From contig NW_020194563.1 of NCBI RefSeq assembly GCF_002865645.1, positions 907,483 through 971,482 of the forward strand: a stretch of 64,000 nt of DNA. The letters run 5' to 3'. Both the position numbers and the translations under genes were made by a program. Shown one piece after another: positions 13,801-26,009 of the stretch; positions within the stretch are counted from its first letter, which is position 1, and each line of letters opens with the position of its first letter. The notes beneath the pieces are model-generated. The model worked only from the letters and a program-made list of their open reading frames with translations. It was not told where the DNA came from and made no database searches. The stretch is from Hyaloscypha bicolor E. Its lineage: Eukaryota; Ascomycota; Leotiomycetes; Helotiales; Hyaloscyphaceae.

Positions 13801-15981
13801 TTAATACTATTATACTTATTATAATTAGCTAAATTATATAAAAAGGCTATAAATATTTTCCCGAATTATAATAATAGCTATATTAAGTTATTTTTATAAA
13901 TTTTTTTAAATTATAATAATAATAAATAGTTTTTCTAGATTTCTTATTAATTAATTAATATTATTTCTTTTAAATTTATTATTTTTAATAAATTTTATAT
14001 AATTAATTATAGGCTAGATTTTCTTTTTATTTATATTTATAATAGCTTTAGAAAATATAATAGAAAAAACTAATAAAAAATAATTATTTTTTAGTTTAGA
14101 AATTATATTATAAATTATTATATTTAAATATTTTTATCTAAATTTAGATATATCTAGATTATTAATAATATTAAAATAATATTTCTTTTCTTTATATTAA
14201 TAAAATATTACTACTTTTTTATATATCTTATTATATTTATAAATAAAAATATTTATAAATTCGAAATTTATATTCTTAAAAATATAATTTCTTACTAAAA
14301 TAAATAATTCTTTTATAAATTTTTAATATTAAATAATTTTAATTATTTCTTTCTTTTTTAATAATTTTTTTAATATTTTATTAAATATATTAATATAAGA
14401 TTTAAAAGAAATTCTTTTATTCTAGGTTTATATAATAATTTAATTAAGAAAATTATAACTAATTTTAAATATTTTTTAGTTATATTCTCGGAATTTTTTT
14501 AATAAGGCTTTAAAAAACTTAGTTTCTTAGTAATTTTCTAAATTATTAATATAGTATTTTAATATAGCTTTAATCTAATTTTTATAAATAGAAAAAATAT
14601 AATAAATAATTTTCTTTTTTTTAATATTATTTAAAATATAATAGTTCTTATATATATTTATATAGAAATATTATTTTCCTAAAACTATAATATTTTAGAA
14701 ACTTTTATAAATAATAAATTTAAATCTAATACTAATATATATTTATTTTTAGCTATATTAATTTTAATAATTTCTTTTATAATTAATTATAAAGTTTTTA
14801 TATTTAAGATTTCTATTAATAAGATTTTTAAAAAACTAATTTTTTATTTAAATATATTTTTTAATTTAGAAACTAGAATTAAAAAAAAACTAATTAATAA
14901 TAATAAATATAATTAAAATTCGAGTTTTAATATTAATAATAATAAGATAATAGCTTTTCTAATTTTATTTTTATTACTTATATTTTTTTTTCTATTTTTT
15001 TTTCTATTTTTTTTTTAGCTTAATATTTATAATATTTTCTTTTAATTTAGCTAAACTAGATATATTTTATAATATTATTAATAAATATAATAAAAATAAT
15101 AATAATAAAAATAATTTTTCTAATTTTATTATTTTCTTTAATTTTTCTAAATTCTTTTTATTATTTTTATTTAATAATTTCTTTTTTTTTAAAAGCTTTT
15201 CTAATTTATTTATATAATTTCTTATTTCTAATTTTTTTTTAATTCTTTCTAATTTCTATTTATTATTTTATTTAAAATTAAGAATATTTTCTATTTTAGA
15301 TATTTTTTTTAGATTTAGAAATAACTTTTATTATTAAAATTAAAATTATTTTAATTTCTATTTTTATTATAATTAAAAATAATATATAAATTAATAATAT
15401 AATTTTATTTTTATATACTAAAGTTTATTTTTAATTAAGATCTAACTTATATTATTTTAATATAATATTTCTTATTTTTTTTCTTTTATTTTTTTTCTTT
15501 TTATAATTAGCTTTTATTTTTATTATTTTTATATATTATATTAGTAATTATATCTTATAACTAATTTATATCTAAATTACTAAATATATTAGAAATTAAT
15601 ATAAGATACTAAAATTAATACTTATATATTTTTAATATTTTAGTTTTAGGCTTAAAATATTATAATAATTCTTTTTCTTTCCTAATTTATTAAACTAATA
15701 ATTTGCCTTATAAATATTTTTTAAAATTTTATAATAATATTATTTTAATTATAAATTAAGAAATTATAATAAAATAAAAATTTATATAAAATATATTAGA
15801 ATATAAAATATAACTTAATAATAAAATAATAAATTAAAAATATAAATAATAAAATATATATAATATATAATATATAAAAGCTTAATTAATTAAATATTTA
15901 TAAAAAATTATTTTCTAAATTTATAAAAAAACTAGTTTTTTTTATATAATTTTTATAAATTATATATATAAAAAATTATAT

Positions 15982-16055
15982 CCTTTATTATATAACCTAA
16001 ATTTTAAAACTACTAAAATAATATAATTTTTAATAAATATAGTCTATTATATTAT
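15982..16055. repeat. Right copy of 74-bp direct repeat bounding the 16-kb AT block
   Basis: Pairs with positions 1-74 (see there). This copy has kept a few more C residues. It lies only about 30 bp from the left LTR of the copia element, so the copia element inserted beside, or at the end of, the older repeat. Confidence 0.6.
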
Positions 16056-16085
16056 AATAAATATAAAAATATTATATATATATAA

Positions 16086-16258
16086 TAATACACGTATAGA
16101 TCGCAGAATAGGGAGTTGCATTAGATAGTAAAAGAGTTCATTGAATTAGCTAGAAAAGAGCTTGAGTAAAGTATAAAGCTTCAGGAAGTGAGTATACAGA
16201 TCCTGACTAAGCAGAGCAATCGCGCTAGCCCCAATTCAGTAATTCTCACTGCGATATA
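16086..16258 (-). repeat. Copia copy 1, 3' LTR (left)
   Basis: 173 bp, collinear with 23,120-23,292 and differing only by scattered transitions. On the minus strand it begins TATATCGCAG; a canonical TG start may have been changed to TA by RIP. Confidence 0.85.
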
Positions 16259-16264
16259 CCCCCC
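16259..16264 (-). other. Polypurine tract of copia copy 1
   Basis: On the minus strand a run of six G residues directly precedes the left LTR. This is the expected place and composition for the plus-strand DNA primer of an LTR retrotransposon oriented on the minus strand. Confidence 0.6.
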
Positions 16265-16426
16265 AGGAAGATATAATACCGTATTCTACCTGTTTTACCC
16301 AATTAGAGAGCTTTGAAATAGCGAAATTCGTCTAATATATGGGTTTTATAGAGCCGTATTAATATTCCGATCCGAATAGGCTTAGTATATATCGTTTCCC
16401 CAGATTACCGAATTCCAGGGGATCCC

Positions 16427-16434
16427 TATATAAA
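16427..16434 (+). promoter_or_regulatory. TATA box for the antisense ORF
   Basis: TATATAAA lies about 95 bp before the ATG at 16,529. A pyrimidine-rich stretch (CCCCCCCTTTTCACTAACTTC) follows it, a common fungal core-promoter layout. The same motif survives in RIP-mutated form in copy 2. Promoter function is inferred. Confidence 0.5.
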
Positions 16435-16528
16435 CCCCCCCTTTTCACTAACTTCAGAGCCTCTAATCAAATGCTCTTCTTTAATACCTTTCCAGAAATC
16501 CCTTCCCAAGCTTCCGATTATTGCAAAC

Positions 16529-17232
16529 ATGGCTTCTACCTCTTCTCGTACTATTATTAAGTCGATTCCGGCTCGTAAATCCAAGGTATTTTCAACCCAA
16601 AATACGTTCTTGCTTTACCTTTTACTAACTTTGGACAGCGTCAAGTAGCTCGCAAGTCCGCTGTAAGTATAGCTCTTGACTATTAATATAAAGCTCACTT
16701 TTAATAGAGTATTAAGGTTCAGATCCCTATAGTATCTTCTAATACTCCTAGTACCCCTCTACCAAAGGTAAAGAAGTCTATACCAAAGCCTCGCACTTCT
16801 TGTCCTGCTCGTACTAGTCTCAGAGAGATCCCTTATATAGGTTATTATAAGTTCTCTATACTATTCCAAAGCTCGTTTTAACTTAATATAGTCTCATCCG
16901 CTCTAAAGGGCAAGAGTAATAGTTCTTACTATAATACTATTAGCCGAGGTTCTCGTTACTAGAAATATGCTTCTGGTTATTCTTATTTAGCTATTCCGAT
17001 CTCTTATATCCCTGTTATATAGCTCTTTCTTACAGAACTTCTAACTACCAAAGATACTATAAGCTCCCTTTTCTTGATTCTCTTTTACAGATTCTAACTA
17101 TTTTGAAGCATTTGTCTGCTTTTAGGTACTCTATTTATACTATACTTGAGATTACCGAATCTAATAAAGAGAATAGTAATAAGAGCTCTTTTGCTAAGGT
17201 TCAAGAGGCTATTAAGAGAAATAAGAAGTAGT
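16529..17232 (+). pseudogene. Spliced ORF antisense within the copia element, RIP-interrupted
   Basis: Exon 1 (16,529-16,585) starts MASTSSRTIIK. Intron 1 (16,586-16,638) has a consensus TACTAAC branch site and a CAG end. Exon 2 (16,639-16,662) has 8 codons. Intron 2 (16,663-16,707) starts GTAAGT and ends TAG. Exon 3 stays in frame through a basic, Pro/Ser-rich stretch to a TAA at 16,879. Beyond this TAA, which could be a former CAA, the frame resumes with further TAG codons. A second open stretch (about 17,090-17,232) may be a later exon. The predicted N-terminus is rich in Arg and Lys; no known family was recognised. It lies beyond the RNase H end of the element and runs opposite to gag-pol. 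It could be a captured host gene or an element-specific accessory gene. Confidence 0.5.
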
Positions 17233-17399
17233 CCAATCAGGTAAAGGGCCTTCTATATAAGCTTATTAATACCGTAGTAAAGCGCCTTTAGATCTCCTAC
17301 TATTAGCTCTTAGGCTCTATTATTTTAATAGATTTTATAAATAAAAGGCACAAATAAAAGCCTCTTTTTATATTATTTAATTATTTTAATCTTTACTCT

Positions 17400-20300
17400 A
17401 ATATTCTAAAGATTTAATAAAGCTCTAAAGTTCTCGAATTTAAATTAGAATAGATTTTTCATAAGTCTATCTATAGGCATACTACTTATTTAAAGGTATA
17501 TAACTTGAAATACGCCTTTACTATACTCTTAATATAGCCACATATTCTAGATATTAATATAACGGAGCTTTATAATAATCCTTTTATTCTCTCTAATAAT
17601 TAGTCAAATAGTCTGCTTATTATTATAGAATATGGTCCAGAGCTCTCTAAGATCTAAGCTTAGATCCCTAAATAGCCTCTAGAGAGCCATAGTCTCTCTT
17701 ACTATATAAGCAACTCCATATATTTCTGATTCGGTTAAAGAGGTAGTTATAGAGCTCTATTAAGCGGCTTTTCATAATATCAAACCTTCAAATAAGGAGA
17801 TTATATACCCATGGCTCGATTATCATATATCCAGGTTATCTATATATAAAGTATTAGATATAATCTATAGCTATATTTCTCTATATTCCCTATTATACTA
17901 AATCGCTAGAAACCGGGTTCTAAACAGGTATTAGAGAGCCTAATCTATAGCTATAAAGTGCTCTGGAGCAGGGTTTATTAAGAACTAAGAGAGTACTAAA
18001 GCGGCAAAAGCTATATCCGGCCTAATTATAATTATAGTATAAAGCAGTAATCTAACCATGGCTCGATTATCATATATCCAGGTTATCTATATATAAAGTA
18101 TTAGATATAATCTATAGCTATATTTCTCTATATTCCCTATTATACTAAATCGCTAGAAACCGGGTTCTAAACAGGTATTAGAGAGCCTAATCTATAGCTA
18201 TAAAGTGCTCTGGAGCAGGGTTTATTAAGAACTAAGAGAGTACTAAAGCGGCAAAAGCTATATCCGGCCTAATTATAATTATAGTATAAAGCAGTAATCT
18301 AACCTTCTCCTAATATGCCTTAATTTAATATAGATAAGCTTGACTACTATACTTCCGAAAATCGATTCCAGGTAATAGAGTACTAGGGTACTTCCTATCT
18401 ACTACCCTAAACTTCTTGGCAATCTTCTTAATATAGGTATTATAAACTAGCTAGAGCTTTTTAGCCTTCCAATCTCTAATTATATAAACCCCTAGAAACT
18501 ACTCTATATCTCGTATATTATAAAGCTCGTAAACTATCTTAATCTGAGCAATAATTAATTAAGCATATGCTTCGTTATCCTTATAGTAAAGCACTTGAAA
18601 GTTATCTATATAGAATATAATAAAGACCTTATAATCTATATCTATATAAATACAGGGCTCTTTATTAAGTCCAGAAAGTCCAATTCTCTTAAGAGTATCT
18701 GTCCAGTGCTTATACTATAGAGCAGGAGAGTCTTATAGCCTATATAGAGCTCAATCTACCTCTACTATATATCCTGGCACCTTAAAACCGTCTGGTAGCT
18801 TACATACTACTATAGGCCCATTGGAATCTCTTTCTATATTAATAAACGCATTTATAATATTAAATTACTTTATTTCCAGATTAAAATAAGCCATAATTAT
18901 ACTAGCCACTCGAAAAGACCTTGCTACGAGTATAGCGGTATATATAGACAGGAGTAATATCTCCTCTTAGAGATCTCTATAAATTACTAGCCTTAAGTAA
19001 TACCGAGTAATATATCTATCAGAATTAATTTTATATATAAATATCTATTTTAAAGGAATCAGAGATATACTTGCTTTATTACTGGGAATAATTCTCTAGT
19101 AATTTCGAGCTTCAAAGTTATTAATCTCTAGTTTAGTATCCGATTTAAAGTACTCTCTAGCTAGGTACTTCTCCAGATTATTCTATATCTTTAGAGCTTT
19201 TGGAAGATCATTAATATAAATTTTTCTCGTTATTATACTACCCGGAGCGCTCTATTCTGGGTATACTCTTAATTAAACTACTACCGTAATCACGGCATAT
19301 ATAGTCTTATAATCGAATCCCTTCTTATGATCTTCTAGCTAATTAGGCCAGAGAGACCCTAAAAGAGACTCTAAGTAGTCAATCTGATTCAATCCACCCA
19401 TTATTTGCAGTAGTACGCTTACTATAGCAATTATACCACTACTAGCTCTATCTGGATCTCCGTTCTAATTATTTCCCTTATACGAGCGTATTTGGATCGG
19501 CCCTTCTCTAGTTCTAATAATTAGCTTCTTTATTCATTTTCTCTTTGGTTTTGCTATTTAATCTTCTACTTTAGCTAAGCTATTCGCTCTTTCCGTAAAG
19601 GATCCTCCTATTTCTATTAAGCTATCTGCTCGTTCTATGGGTAAGCTTCCTGCTTCGCTCGCAGGAGCTATTAGTAGACCTTATTACTAGTCCTAAGAAG
19701 ATCCTTTTCCGCTTTTATTAGTTTGGTATACTTCCCTGACGATTCCGGTATACTCTATTACATCTCTCTCTATAATACTAAGCCTTCTTAAGAGCTTAGT
19801 ACCTTTATTTCTACTACTCCTAGGCTCTGGCATGCTTTCTAGCTCTAGAGTACTTTATAGAGTTATGAGTTCTATTCCTAGCAAGGCTATAGAACTCCCT
19901 ACCCCCGAGTTATAACTAATTAGTATACTTATAGGCTCTTCTAATTATTAGTTCATTTGCTCGTTATTCCCTAGTTCAGGCTCATTTTCTGTTTGCTCTA
20001 ATAAGCCATTATACTATAATCCCTTATTCTCAAAAATCAATTTAATATCCTAAATCTCATTCTCTAAAAGCAGTTCTACTATATCCTTTGCGATCTCTAT
20101 ACTATGGCCTTTAGTATATTCATAATTCTTTTTATAGAATATATTCTCATTAAATATAATATTATATATAATAATTACTTTATTAAGTACGGGAACCCAG
20201 ATTTTATAAATATTAGACGTAATATATCTAACCAAATATCCGATATACCCGTACGGTATAACCTTAAATACTCTCTTATTCCGTCCTGCTTTGCGGTCCT

Positions 20301-22800
20301 TAATTATTAGATACGCCCTAGAACCGTATATATAGATCCCATTCTAATCAGGCCTAAGATCAACTATTATTTGAGCTATAAGCTCTGGGTTATACTAACG
20401 GAAATAATTACGGAACCACGAATCGAGTACTTTATTTAGTATTCTCTAGTAATTTATATATGAGGAGCTCCGATTATATAGGTAGATTATGGCTATAGAG
20501 CTCTCTAGCCATAGCTTTTCAGGCAAATTAGCCATTAAGCATATTATAATAGCCTTATTTATAATCTCCTGCCCTACTCGCTCGGTACCACTATTCGGCT
20601 CATATATATATAAAGGAGAAAGCTCGATTTTAATACCTTCTTCCTTTGCCCAGATCTAATAGGCTAATATTTCTTGGATCAGAATAACTACTTTCTCCTA
20701 ATTATACTTAATATAAGTAATTAAAAGATTATATTACTTATATACCCACTACTCAAAATCCCTAATCATATTAAATACTACTAAACCCCCTTTACTCTAT
20801 AAAAGGTATCTAAAGAGCTTTCTACTAAATTCGTCCTTAATTATTAGAATCTAGCTCAAACCATTATAGCTATTTGAGTAATCGAATAAGTCCCATAAGA
20901 TCCTCCAAAATAGTTAAGCAGACTTCCTCTTAGTCGGCCTATACGAGATTACTTGCCTGGTATATACCTGAATACAAAATTCGCATATAATCCTTATTAG
21001 TCTATTAATTTTCATATTACATATGTAATTAATAAGCTTTTGCAGAGCTTTATAAGCTAAATGCCCTGCTCTCGCATGCCATTTTTCTTCTAAATCACTC
21101 CTCGGCTTGAGATACTTCCTTAATCTCGTATACCGAGCTCTAATTAAATATTCGAGTATTAGAAATATAAGTATACCGCTAGTACTAGTAGGAATTTCGA
21201 ACGGAATATTAAAGTAAGTAGAGAGCGGCTTGTATTTAAGGAAAACTAAATTAAACCTGTACTCTAATTATATTAATACCACATTCTCTTTATAATCTCC
21301 TAATCTAACTATAAGATTATATCTATAATACCAAGCTTTCTTTTCTGCTAGGCGAGCTTTAGAAACAATATTTATATGGAATCCTTTAATAACTATAATA
21401 TTATAAAGGATCAGATCTTTAGTATATGGTCCTATAGGTCTATTAACTACGTTTTTGATTATATAAGTACTATGTCTAATAATCGGAAGACTAGTTATTC
21501 CTGCTTCTATATAATTATTAATTTTCGCCTTAATAAAAGTACTAGAATTAATTAGATCCTTGCTATTAACTAGGTATATAGTACTGCAATTATCTAGTAA
21601 GGTGTTCTAAAAGAGCGAATGTCTTAAGAAATCGAGCATTATATAGATCCCCTGACCTGGGCTCTGGATTATAAGTATAGGATCTACTAGAATAGTATTA
21701 AAGTTCCTAGGAAATTGGGTTCCGGACGCTTTGGGCTTCTTTTTAGAACTAGTACCGGGTATTAGCTTTTCTATAGCTCGTCTATTAGTAATTTTCATAC
21801 CGTATTTCTCTTCTAGCTAAGGTTTCAGATTCTTCTAATACTCGGTCAAGATCCTTTCCCGGATTTTTCTAATCTATTCCTTATTAGGCTTGAATTTTGT
21901 CCAAGTTTTGCTTAATCCGGTAATCGCAATTTCCATAATAGTATAGCTAAGTAGGTCCTACTTATATTTATATATTTTGAAACCCTTATAAGAATACTTA
22001 TAGCGCTTATACTTATCCGAATCGGGTTTGCCGTCCGATCTTTTACTAGTTCGATTTCCGAGCATTATAAAGATTATAGGAGCTCCTAAATACTTAGTAT
22101 TCTAATTTTCCAAAATGATCCGATTAAATACCTGGCCGTACTATTCGAGTATAAGGATCGGAAGCCCTAGTTCGTCTTTACTATACAAATCGCTAAGCTA
22201 TTCTATTACCCAGGTTAGTGCGAGTTTCCGCTAGAGGGCCATTAAGAACTCGATTACTACTAGAGTACCTTCGATTTCGGCGATTTTGAGAGCTCTGGCT
22301 CTATTAAGTGCCTTCTCCTAATTAGTAAACTAGCGCTTTAGGCTTACTCCTTCTTTGCTTGCTTGTAGTAGGACCAAGCTATATGCTCTCCGAGCGGTAG
22401 TAATTTGTACTATATCCATAGAACCGTATTTCGTTAATAAAGCCTTGAGAACCTTATAAATAGAGCTCTGCTTGCTCTCTTTGAGGCCTAATATAGAGTT
22501 CGTAAGGATCTCTGTATTAACTATTTAACGGAGCCACTGCCTAATTATACGGTAGTATACTAGCTTATTTATCCAGTCCAGTTTCTTGATCTTATAGTCC
22601 CGTAAGAGCACCGAATAGTAATCTCTGACGTCCCCGAATATTACAGGCTATAGAGATACTGGTTTTAATCCTTTCTTAACTATAGGTCGAGTGTCTTTAT
22701 TCCAATTTTCCGCATTAACTTAGTATCTGGTATAGTAATCCTCTGTTTCCTTTAGTATAAGCTCGTTAATTATAGAGGGAGGCCTGGGAGGAGCTGCCAT
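17400..22800 (-). pseudogene. Copia gag-pol polyprotein, stop-interrupted
   Basis: The start is taken at the ATG at 22,800, which opens a MAAPPRPPSI reading. Visible landmarks on the minus strand are: a Gag-like region (about 22.8-21.8 kb); a pre-integrase stretch with CSTIYLVNSKDLI (about 21.6 kb); the integrase zinc-finger region with HLAYKAL (about 21.07 kb) and a catalytic-core stretch with ILIIKDEFSR (about 20.85 kb); RT in about 19.4-18.4 kb; then RPDIAFA..LS..LINPAPEH, the conserved stretch after RT in copia elements (in the duplicated unit); and TESEIYGVAYIVRE of RNase H (about 17.7 kb). Numerous TAG/TAA codons stand where Gln or Trp would be expected, so no full-length product is possible. 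The 247-bp duplication (not a multiple of three) also shifts the frame. Confidence 0.8.
17811..18304. repeat. Perfect 247-bp tandem duplication inside copia pol
   Basis: Units 17,811-18,057 and 18,058-18,304 read identical base for base. Each spans the RPDIAFA region between RT and RNase H. The mutated copy 2 has only one unit (about 25.57-25.82 kb). The lack of any difference in a RIP-scarred neighbourhood means the duplication is younger than the mutation phase, is too short to trigger RIP, or is an assembly artefact. Confidence 0.9.
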
Positions 22801-23106
22801 GTTCGTTTTAATTACTTTATTATTAAATAGGTTAATCTCATCCCAGATACCCTCGTTACCTGCTATTTTATAGAGAGCGTCAAACCAGTCCGCCCAGGAA
22901 CTGCGGTTCTTTAGGACGATAATCTTTACCGTGGCTTCTAATATGATCGCAATTAAGCTTTAGAAACTATAGGAACTATAGAAATAGTTTCTATTAATCG
23001 GTTAATATTGGAAATGCGAACTAAAGTGTGATTTTCGAAGAATAAATTAAATGAGCTCTTGAATGCTCTCTGCGGCGTGCTAATTGGGAAGCTTATTAGT
23101 GCGAGG

Positions 23107-23119
23107 CCGGGCTCATAAC
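23107..23119 (-). other. Primer-binding site, initiator-Met half-tRNA type
   Basis: The plus strand reads CCGGGCTCATAAC directly beside the right LTR. GGGCTCATAAC equals the anticodon arm of eukaryotic initiator tRNA-Met (CAT anticodon). Some copia-group elements prime from an internally cleaved initiator tRNA, and this site fits that mode. The tRNA sequence is recalled, not searched. Confidence 0.65.
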
Positions 23120-23292
23120 TAATATACGTATAGATTACAGAGTAGGGAGTTGCATTGGATGGTAAAAGAGTTTATTAAATTAGCTAGAAAAGAGCTTGAG
23201 TAAAGTGTAAAGCTTCAGGAAGTGAGTATACAGATCCTGACTAAGCAGAGCAATCACGCTAGCCCCAATTCAGTGATTCTCACTGCGATATA
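23120..23292 (-). repeat. Copia copy 1, 5' LTR (right)
   Basis: Same 173-bp length as the left LTR. It is the 5' LTR because the primer-binding site and gag start lie on its inner side on the minus strand. Confidence 0.85.
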
Positions 23293-24134
23293 TAATTAAT
23301 AAAATTATTATTTAAAAATAAAAATTATAATATTATAATATTAATATATAATTTCTAAATTTATTAAGCCTAAAGAAATCTAGTTTACTAATTAAATTAT
23401 TAATAAAATATAAAATTATATAATTATATTTTATATTTTATATTTTATAATTATATATATAATTTTTAAAGAAATAATTATATTAATAATAATATTAATT
23501 TTTTTTTTAATATTTTTAATATTTTTATTTTTATTTTATATATATATTTTTATTATAAATATAATAAATAATTATTTAATTAATTAAATTTTTTTTTTAT
23601 TATATTTTTAAATTATTATTTTTAAAATTAAAATATTAATATTTTAATTTTTAAATTTAAAATAATTAAATTATTATTTTTAAAATTAAAATATTAATAT
23701 TTTAATTTTTAAATTTAAAATAATTAAATTATTATTTTTAAAAAATTTAAATATTAAAATTAAATAATTATTATTATATATTTATTAGTTTTTTTTTAAT
23801 TTTTAAAATAAAAAATAATAATTTTATTTTTTTATTTATTAAATAACTAAATAAAAAAAACTTTATTTTTATTATTATTAATATTATTTTTTTTAGTAAT
23901 ATTATTATTTAAATTATTTAAAAAATCTTATAATTTTTTTTTATTAATATTTTTAGCTATTTTTATAAAATTAAATTAAAATAATAAATATAATAATTAT
24001 ATAATTTTATATTAGCTTTTATTAAATATTTTATTTAATATAATAAATTTATTATATAAAAATAAAAAATAAAATTTATTTTAAAAAAATATAATATTTT
24101 TTATTTAAAATATAATTTTTTATAAAATATTAAT
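23293..24134. other. AT-rich spacer between copia copies
   Basis: No gene. The only structure is the 58-bp repeat at 23,611-23,750 and runs of T. Confidence 0.6.
23611..23750. repeat. 58-bp tandem repeat, ~2.4 units
   Basis: Units start at 23,611, 23,669 and 23,727 with AATTATTATTTTTAAAATT and are virtually identical. Each unit is itself partly self-complementary (TTAAAATATTAATATTTTAA). Confidence 0.75.
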
Positions 24135-26009
24135 TAATATATATAAAAATTATAAAATAAAAAATTATATTAAATAATAAAAAAATTAATTAAATTCTAG
24201 GAAATTTTTATATAAATTTTTCTTTTTTATTAATTCTAGAACTTCTAATTATATATTTTTCCTTAATATTTTTTTTAAAATTTTTTTTTAAATTTTTAAT
24301 TATTATAAATATAGCTTTTATTTTTTTATATTATTATTAAATTAATTTTAGCTTATAAATTTATAATATTTTTAATATAAAATATATTTTTGTTTTATTT
24401 TTTACTAATTTTAAATAATATTAAATAACTTATAAGTTTATTATAAATATAGCTTTTAATTATTAATATAAAATTTATTTTTAATAAAATATTAAAGTTT
24501 AGATTTCTATAATATTTTCTAATATTTCTAATATTTCTTTATTAAAAATAAAAAAGTTTATATTAAAATCTTATATTTCTTATTTTATTTATATTAGTTT
24601 TAAAAAAATCTCTTATATAAATTATTATAAGTTCTTTATATTATTTTAAAGCTTATTTTAATTTAATATAATTTCTTTTATTTTAAAAAATAAAATTAAA
24701 AGTTTTTATTATAATATTATTAACTAAAATTTTTATTATTAGAAATATATTTCTAGTTATTTTTATTTAGTTATTTTAATTTCTTATATTTTTATTATAT
24801 AATTCTTTTTTATAAAATTTCTAATTACTAAAAATACTATAAGATTTCTTTTTTTAATTCTCTTTTATAAATTCTAATTATTTTAAAATATTTATTTATT
24901 TTTAGATATTTTATTTATATTATATTTAAAATTATTAAATCTAATAAAAAAATAATAATAAAAGCCTTTTTACTAAGATTTAAAAAGCTATTAATAGAAA
25001 TAAAAAGTAATCTAATTAAATAAAAGATCTTTTATATAAACTTATTAATATTATAATAAAATATCTTTAAATCTTTTATTATTAGCTTTTAAGTTTTATT
25101 ATTTTAATAAAAAATATAAATAAAAGTCTTTTTTTATATTATTTAATTATTTTAAATTTTATTTTAATATTTTAAAAATTTAATAAAGCTTTAAAGTATT
25201 TAAATTTAAATTAAAATAAATTTTTTATAAGTTTATTTATAAATATATTATTTATTTAAAAATATATAATTTAAAATATATTTTTATTATATTTTTAATA
25301 TAGTTATATATTTTAAATATTAATATAATAAAGCTTTATAATAATTCTTTTATTTTTTCTAATAATTAATTAAATAATTTATTTATTATTATAAAATATA
25401 ATTTAAAGCTTTTTAAAATCTAAATATAGATTTTTAAATAGCTTTTAGAAAGCTATAATTTCTTTTATTATATAAATAACTTTATATATTTCTAATTTAA
25501 TTAAAGAAATAATTATAAAACTTTATTAAATAGCTTTTTATAATATTAAATTTCTAAATAAAAAAATTATATATTTATAGTTTAATTATTATATATCTAG
25601 ATTATTTATATATAAAAAATTAAATATAATCTATAATTATATTTTTTTATATTTTTTATTATATTAAATTATTAAAAACTAAATTTTAAATAAATATTAA
25701 AAAGCTTAATTTATAATTATAAAATACTTTAAAATAAGATTTATTAAAAATTAAAAAAATATTAAAATAATAAAAGCTATATTTATTCTAATTATAATTA
25801 TAATATAAAATAATAATTTAACTTTTTTCTAATATATTTTAATTTAATATAAATAAATTTAATTATTATATTTTTAAAAATTAATTTTAGATAATAAAAT
25901 AATAAAATATTTTCTATTTATTATTTTAAATTTTTTAGTAATTTTTTTAATATAAATATTATAAATTAGCTAAAGCTTTTTAGTTTTCTGATTTCTAATT
26001 ATATAAATC

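Larger units (their letters stand above)
75..15981. other. RIP-degraded AT-rich block without readable genes
   Basis: Almost pure A/T sequence with no open frame of useful length on either strand. Remaining C residues are mostly followed by T, and remaining G residues mostly preceded by A, so CpA, CpG and CpC have been removed. The block is bounded by a 74-bp direct repeat and contains the repeats listed separately between 1.49 and 4.83 kb. From 4,834 to 15,981 no repeat or protein motif could be assigned. It is probably one or more heavily mutated transposons whose class cannot be read by eye. Confidence 0.7.
16086..23292 (-). mobile_element. Ty1/copia LTR retrotransposon, copy 1 (mildly RIP-mutated)
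   Basis: The element is 7.2 kb long with 173-bp direct LTRs, a primer-binding site inside the right LTR and a G-run polypurine tract inside the left LTR, so it is transcribed on the minus strand. The internal region reads as gag, integrase, reverse transcriptase and RNase H in that order on the minus strand, which is the copia order (integrase before RT). Many Gln or Trp codons have become stops through C-to-T/G-to-A change. Relative to copy 2 it carries a perfect 247-bp internal tandem duplication. A target-site duplication cannot be resolved in the AT-rich flanks. The element is not autonomous as it stands. Confidence 0.88.

Noticed and set aside
21607..21798. 63-codon minus-strand frame as a separate gene
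   Set aside because: It is a stop-free stretch of the copia polyprotein near the Gag/integrase junction.
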